Source of the DNA: Symbiodinium natans
Lineage: Eukaryota > Sar > Dinophyceae > Suessiales > Symbiodiniaceae
Length of the DNA: 27,500 nt
NCBI GenBank assembly: GCA_905221605.1
Contig: CAJNDS010002177.1
Location: forward strand, 462,501-490,000
Reading direction: 5' to 3'
Shown here: piece after piece, positions 24,611-27,500 of the stretch
How positions within the stretch are numbered: position 1 is the first letter of the stretch
Layout of the letters: each line of letters begins with the position of its first letter
The notes under the pieces: generated by a model
Told to the model about the DNA's origin: nothing
The model's database searches: none
What the model saw: the letters and a program-made list of their open reading frames with translations, nothing else
Translations under genes and position numbers: made by a program

Positions 24611-24811
24611 GATTATGTTTCGACCATAATGCTGCCCCGTACACCAGCGGTGGCTGAGGCTAACACAAGACAGCAGCGGGCTGCTATCGCGCGCATCGCA
24701 CTTTTGCTGCATGCAGTTGGTGCACCTTCACAGGATTTGGGCACCGTTGTGGTCCGAATCTTGGAGCATAAACCATCGGATTTAGAACGCCTGCGCTTTG
24801 GATTTGACTGA
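24611..24811 (+). CDS. Unrecognised C-terminal-type exon
   Basis: Open frame reading AVAEANTRQQRAAIARIALL followed by a Leu/Val-rich helical part and LEHKPSDLERLRFGFD, with TGA at 24809. Composition is strongly protein-like and there is a GC-starting acceptor (GGCTGAG|GCT at about 24659). It could be the end of a gene upstream of the right-hand channel. No family recognised. Confidence 0.35.
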   Translation, partial: DYVSTIMLPRTPAVAEANTRQQRAAIARIALLLHAVGAPSQDLGTVVVRILEHKPSDLERLRFGFD

Positions 24812-24904
24812 GCTCCTCATACGTACAGTTTGCTGGCATAGGAATCTTGCGATTGGAGGGGGGCCCGGCAATTGATGTTAAAAGGCGCACCGAACAACAT
24901 ATTC

Positions 24905-25027
24905 TTATAACTTATATATTAATGTACCTATATGCCAATATACTGATATACTTATATACTTATATACTTATATACTTGTATACTTGTCTACTTGTATACT
25001 TGTATACTTGTATACTTATACTTACAT
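24905..25027. repeat. TATACTTATA / TATACTTGTA tandem repeat
   Basis: A nine- to ten-base unit repeated about ten times, drifting from TATACTTATA to TATACTTGTA. It creates a chance Leu/Tyr-rich frame. Confidence 0.9.
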
Positions 25028-25154
25028 ACCCCCTCCCCGCCCAGAATTGTAAGAAGCACCCTCAGGAGCGTGGAAGAGGGCTCGGCGGGGATAGCGTCTT
25101 GGAACTCCCTGATGCAAGGCTGCGGGGCAGGGTGCAGAGGCAAATTACGGGATT

Positions 25155-25232
25155 TAGGGCTTAGGGTTTGGGGTTTAGGGCTTAGGGTTTAGGGTTTAGG
25201 GTTTAGGGTTTAGGGTTTAGGGTTTAGGGTTA
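25155..25232 (+). repeat. Long TTTAGGG array
   Basis: About eleven units, the first few with GGCTTAGGG and TTTGGGG changes. Confidence 0.96.
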
Positions 25233-25278
25233 GTCTTCCACCATGGATGGGATGACCGCCGAAAACTCCAAGCCCGAC

Positions 25279-25386
25279 TAGACTGCCTTGGGCACATATA
25301 ATTCCTGCCTTGGCGCTCTCGGCGCCAGAGCCTGTGGCCCATGAGCTCTGTGTGCAAGCGCTGAAGCAAGCTGTGAAACCCTAAAC
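25279..25386 (+). CDS. Unrecognised short frame
   Basis: Reads IIPALALSAPEPVAHELCVQ then ALKQAV, running into a CCCTAAA array where it stops. A competing frame encodes MDGMTAENSKPD just upstream. No family recognised. Confidence 0.22.
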
Positions 25387-25403
25387 CCTAAACCCTATAA
25401 ACC
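25377..25403 (-). repeat. CCCTAAA array
   Basis: About three and a half units; with 25155-25232 it forms an inverted pair about 145 bases apart. Confidence 0.93.
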
Positions 25404-25441
25404 TTGATTTCCTAGTTGAGCCCTGCAGCCCCTGCCCGCCG

Positions 25442-25585
25442 ATGGTTATGACGACATTGTCAGTTCTGCCCGAAGCCATCCAACAACCCCCAGCCCCAAA
25501 AACTCGTAGCAAAAAGCCTTGCTCTGGGTCAGGAGATTTCCAAAGCCACAAGAAGAAGGCCGAGACACAGAAGGGGAGGGCTTAG
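25442..25585 (+). CDS. Unrecognised 47-codon frame
   Basis: Starts ATG and reads VMTTLSVLPEAIQQPPAPKT then a Lys/Ser-rich tail, TAG at 25583. A second plus frame and a 94-codon antisense frame overlap it. It could be an early exon of the right-hand channel gene. No family recognised. Confidence 0.22.
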   Translation: MVMTTLSVLPEAIQQPPAPKTRSKKPCSGSGDFQSHKKKAETQKGRA

Positions 25586-25850
25586 GATTCAGGGGCCTGG
25601 GAGTAGGGGTTGCACTCGGGTGTAGGACCGTGTAGGATGTATAGGGCTCAGGGTTTGACCAGCTTTTTGGAGCCTCTGGGTTATGGTCCTTGTGCTGTGA
25701 TAAGACTGTGCATTGTACTTGGGGCCACATTGCTCTGCCCTCTTCCTTCCGTGGTTGCTTTCAGCAACTGGCTACTCCAATCTCCGGTATTTCCTACACA
25801 GAACCAGCACTGCCGTTAAACGCCGAGCGATATTGAGGAGCATTTGCTCA

Positions 25851-25890
25851 CATATATATATATATATATATATAATATATATATATATAC
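25851..25890. repeat. (AT)n microsatellite
   Basis: About twenty AT dinucleotides with one phase slip, just upstream of the exon candidate at 25935. Confidence 0.95.
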
Positions 25891-25934
25891 ACGCACGCAT
25901 ACTTACATGCATATATACATATAGAGCATTGCAG

Positions 25935-26091
25935 CCCGGCAGTTGTTCCTTTGCCACAGTTGCTCCCTAAAAAGGCCGTGCTGGCCGCCAAGAATGCGAA
26001 GCTGAACACCGTGCAATCACAGAGCTTCGAGACCGAAGATGAAGTCCAACCGAGATTCTCGGCACCTGGGCTGCTTTCGGGGATTGACTGA
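25935..26091 (+). CDS. Candidate N-terminal exon of the right-hand channel
   Basis: After CATTGCAG (or CCACAG, giving a start at 25960) the frame reads an Ala/Lys-rich hydrophilic segment, LLPKKAVLAAKNAKL, then SFETEDEVQPRF, ending at a TGA at 26089-26091. It has the composition of a cytoplasmic N-terminal region. It precedes the proposed S1 exon by about 200 bases in the same orientation. The donor is not determined; GA and GC candidates lie inside. A 151-codon antisense frame overlaps it. Confidence 0.4.
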
Positions 26092-26199
26092 GCCGGTGAA
26101 TTCGCGTAGCCTAGGGATCGACATCCCCATGTGATAGAACTTGACTTAGCTGTCACATATGCCGGGAACTCCTCTGCACATTGCACCAGCACATAGACT

Positions 26200-26220
26200 C
26201 TCTCTCTCTCTCTCTCTCTC
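26200..26220. repeat. (CT)n microsatellite
   Basis: About ten CT units. Confidence 0.95.
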
Positions 26221-26289
26221 GGCATGTCAAAACACGATAACCGCGACAGATGACAACTTGACTCCTGAAGCCTTAGTGATTTAGTCAAG

Positions 26290-26394
26290 AAGACTCTGCG
26301 CAACGCCGAGATTCACGAGAAGAGAGCAGCTTGCTCCCTGGTGTGCATGGTGGAGTCAGCGTGGTTTACCTACTCCATCCAGGCCACCATTTTG
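26290..26394 (+). CDS. Proposed channel exon: cytoplasmic lead and first half of S1
   Basis: 105 bases in phase 0 after GTCAAG encode KKTLRNAEIHEKRAACSLVC followed by MVESAWFTYSIQATIL. A charged stretch, then (V)ES.WF.Y..., is how S1 begins in dinoflagellate 6TM channels. The donor is TTG|GTCACT (GT type). Spliced to 27007 it completes a single hydrophobic helix. The similarity is recalled from family patterns; the S2-S4 segments needed for proof lie beyond the window. Confidence 0.55.
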
Positions 26395-26875
26395 GTCACT
26401 GGGACTGCACGGTTAAAGACCTAAGTTGCTTCAGGTGTGTGTATATATATATATATGTATTATGTATATAATTTCACATGTCGGGTTCCACCCCTGAATC
26501 AGAGATGTCGAAGACTGCATCCATATGGCCGCTTCTTAAGGTATCGCGGTTAAAGGGAACAGCGTCGGCCGCTTCATGCGTTACGTTTGCAGGCGCACCC
26601 CTTGCAGCGCGAACCCTTTCAGGAGCTGTGGAAAGCTGGATCTGCAACATACCCTAAACCCAAAACGCAAGCGCCCGGCAACCCCCGCCCCCCCCCGCCC
26701 CCCGCCCCCGCCCACCCCCAACAAAATTGGAAAGGGTAGACCCCGCGCCGCGGAGCTTCCGCAAAAGAAACGTTAAAATCCAGGTGGTGCGCTCCCCGAA
26801 GGTTCTTGTCCCTTATTGGTTGCCCACAGTCTCTGACGGGCCAAAGAAGGTGGCTAAGTAGCTTTCTACTATTTG

Positions 26876-26989
26876 CTTATAAGGACCCCAAAAGAATGAA
26901 AAAAATGATAATCCCTGTACTACCCCTATAAGGAAGAATATATGTATATATATATATATACATATAATTATTTTTTGGGGGGGTCTTAA
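26876..26989. mobile_element. Possible MITE
   Basis: The left end CTTATAAGGACCCCAAAA and the right end TTTTGGGGGGGTCTTAAG are imperfect inverted repeats around an AT-rich centre with a TA microsatellite. Lies in the proposed channel intron 26395-27006. Confidence 0.5.
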
Positions 26990-27006
26990 GCAATTAGTAG
27001 CTTGAG

Positions 27007-27069
27007 GTGAACCTCATCATCCTGGGAGTGGAGGTCGACACTGCCGCGCGATTGGCGCAGCCTGGCGAT
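27007..27069 (+). CDS. Proposed channel exon: second half of S1
   Basis: After CTTGAG the frame reads VNLIILGVEVDTAARLAQPGD. N.(I/L)...GVEVD..A is the typical exit of S1 and start of the S1-S2 loop in dinoflagellate channels. The intron before it starts GT and the exon starts GT, again a matching dinucleotide. The end is approximate: GA donors lie at 27067 and 27070, and the frame runs to TAG at 27094. Confidence 0.55.
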
Positions 27070-27089
27070 GATTTCGGGGGGGATTTCGG

Positions 27090-27162
27090 GTGTTAGGGTT
27101 TGGGGTTTAGGGTTTGGGGTTTAGGGTTTGGGGTTTGGGGTTTAGGGTTTAGGGTTTAGGGA
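27090..27162 (+). repeat. TTTAGGG array alternating with TTTGGGG
   Basis: About ten units in which TTTGGGG and TTTAGGG alternate before settling to TTTAGGG. Confidence 0.95.
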
Positions 27163-27370
27163 CAAGTCTAGGTTGAGGGTTTAGGGCACCCTTTTCGTTC
27201 CTTAGAGTCCCCGGCTGGATACAAGTTCCGAAGTGTCTTTAAGCCCTAAGATGCTGTAGAAGCAGTTGTCTACCAGGGCCCGATCTGTATGATAGCAGGG
27301 TGCCCGAGAAAGAAGCCTGATTTTTGGGCCCTACCATGCAAGCCTCCGAAAAGTTGGTTTTGATAAGTAG

Positions 27371-27487
27371 AATATAGGAGTCGGATTAAATTCTAAGAGT
27401 ACTCCCTTGTGAACGAGAATACCCCCCCCCCCAAAAAAAAAAAATATATATATATATATATATTCTAATTATTCAGGCCCCTATATT
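27371..27487. mobile_element. MITE-like element, copy 2 of a two-copy family
   Basis: Begins AATATAGGAGTCGGATTAAA and ends ATTCTAATTATTCAGGCCCC then TATATT, matching copy 1 at 8527-8632 at both ends. The interior has poly-C, poly-A and a TA microsatellite. Confidence 0.65.
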
Positions 27488-27500
27488 ACCCATTGCAAGC

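Noticed and set aside
24847-25164. 105-codon Leu/Tyr/Ile-rich frame resembling membrane protein
   Set aside because: Created by the TATACTTATA tandem repeat; no coding evidence outside it.
26384-26399. Second spliced-leader-like core (CCACCATTTTGG)
   Set aside because: Only nine bases match the leader and they encode part of the proposed S1 exon.
26594-26644. Exon-like GC-starting frame (AHPLQREPFQELWKAGS)
   Set aside because: It lies in the proposed intron 26395-27006; including it would break the S1 helix formed by the flanking exons.

Overview
This looks like nuclear DNA of a dinoflagellate, probably Symbiodiniaceae/Suessiales type, although the genus cannot be fixed from the window. The evidence is: (i) very short exons (36-105 bases) that splice into recognisable proteins through introns starting with GC or GA rather than GT; (ii) nearly every 3' splice site reading AG|G; (iii) a plant/alveolate-type telomeric repeat (TTTAGGG/CCCTAAA) scattered about 30 times in both orientations; (iv) a wealth of microsatellites and small inverted-repeat elements. 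No prokaryotic gene layout, rRNA, tRNA or CRISPR array was seen. Single open frames are a poor guide here because the genes are cut into tiny exons, so I looked for exons by protein similarity and by matching splice phase.

Three plus-strand genes can be supported. Left (703-3499): the 3' part of a 6TM voltage-gated cation channel of the dinoflagellate Nav/Cav-like type. It has the end of S6 (VTGVFCNMAIESA) followed by two EF-hands, assembled from nine exons; its 5' part lies further left or is unresolved. Middle (14161-18944, probably continuing to 19756 and perhaps 20850): a CPA1-family Na+/H+ antiporter (NHE/SOS1/NhaP-like), assembled from eight exons covering TM1 through the diagnostic TDPVAV motif. 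Right (25935-27069 and beyond the edge): what looks like the N-terminal region and S1 segment of another 6TM channel. All point the same way, as expected of dinoflagellate unidirectional gene clusters, and all concern ion transport across membranes.

Between 3500 and 14160, and between 20850 and 25900, many plus-strand stretches read like protein and have plausible AG|G acceptors, but none was recognised. Introns of the antiporter itself contain equally good-looking open frames (up to 186 codons), so these unassembled exons are given low confidence.

Non-coding highlights: telomeric arrays that lie in introns and never break a supported exon; introns bounded by 2-4 base (in one case about 10 base) direct repeats, as expected of introner-type insertions; four or five MITE-like inverted-repeat elements, one with a 6-bp target duplication; and two ~180-bp homopurine/homopyrimidine octamer tracts that are reverse complements of one another and flank the core of the antiporter gene.
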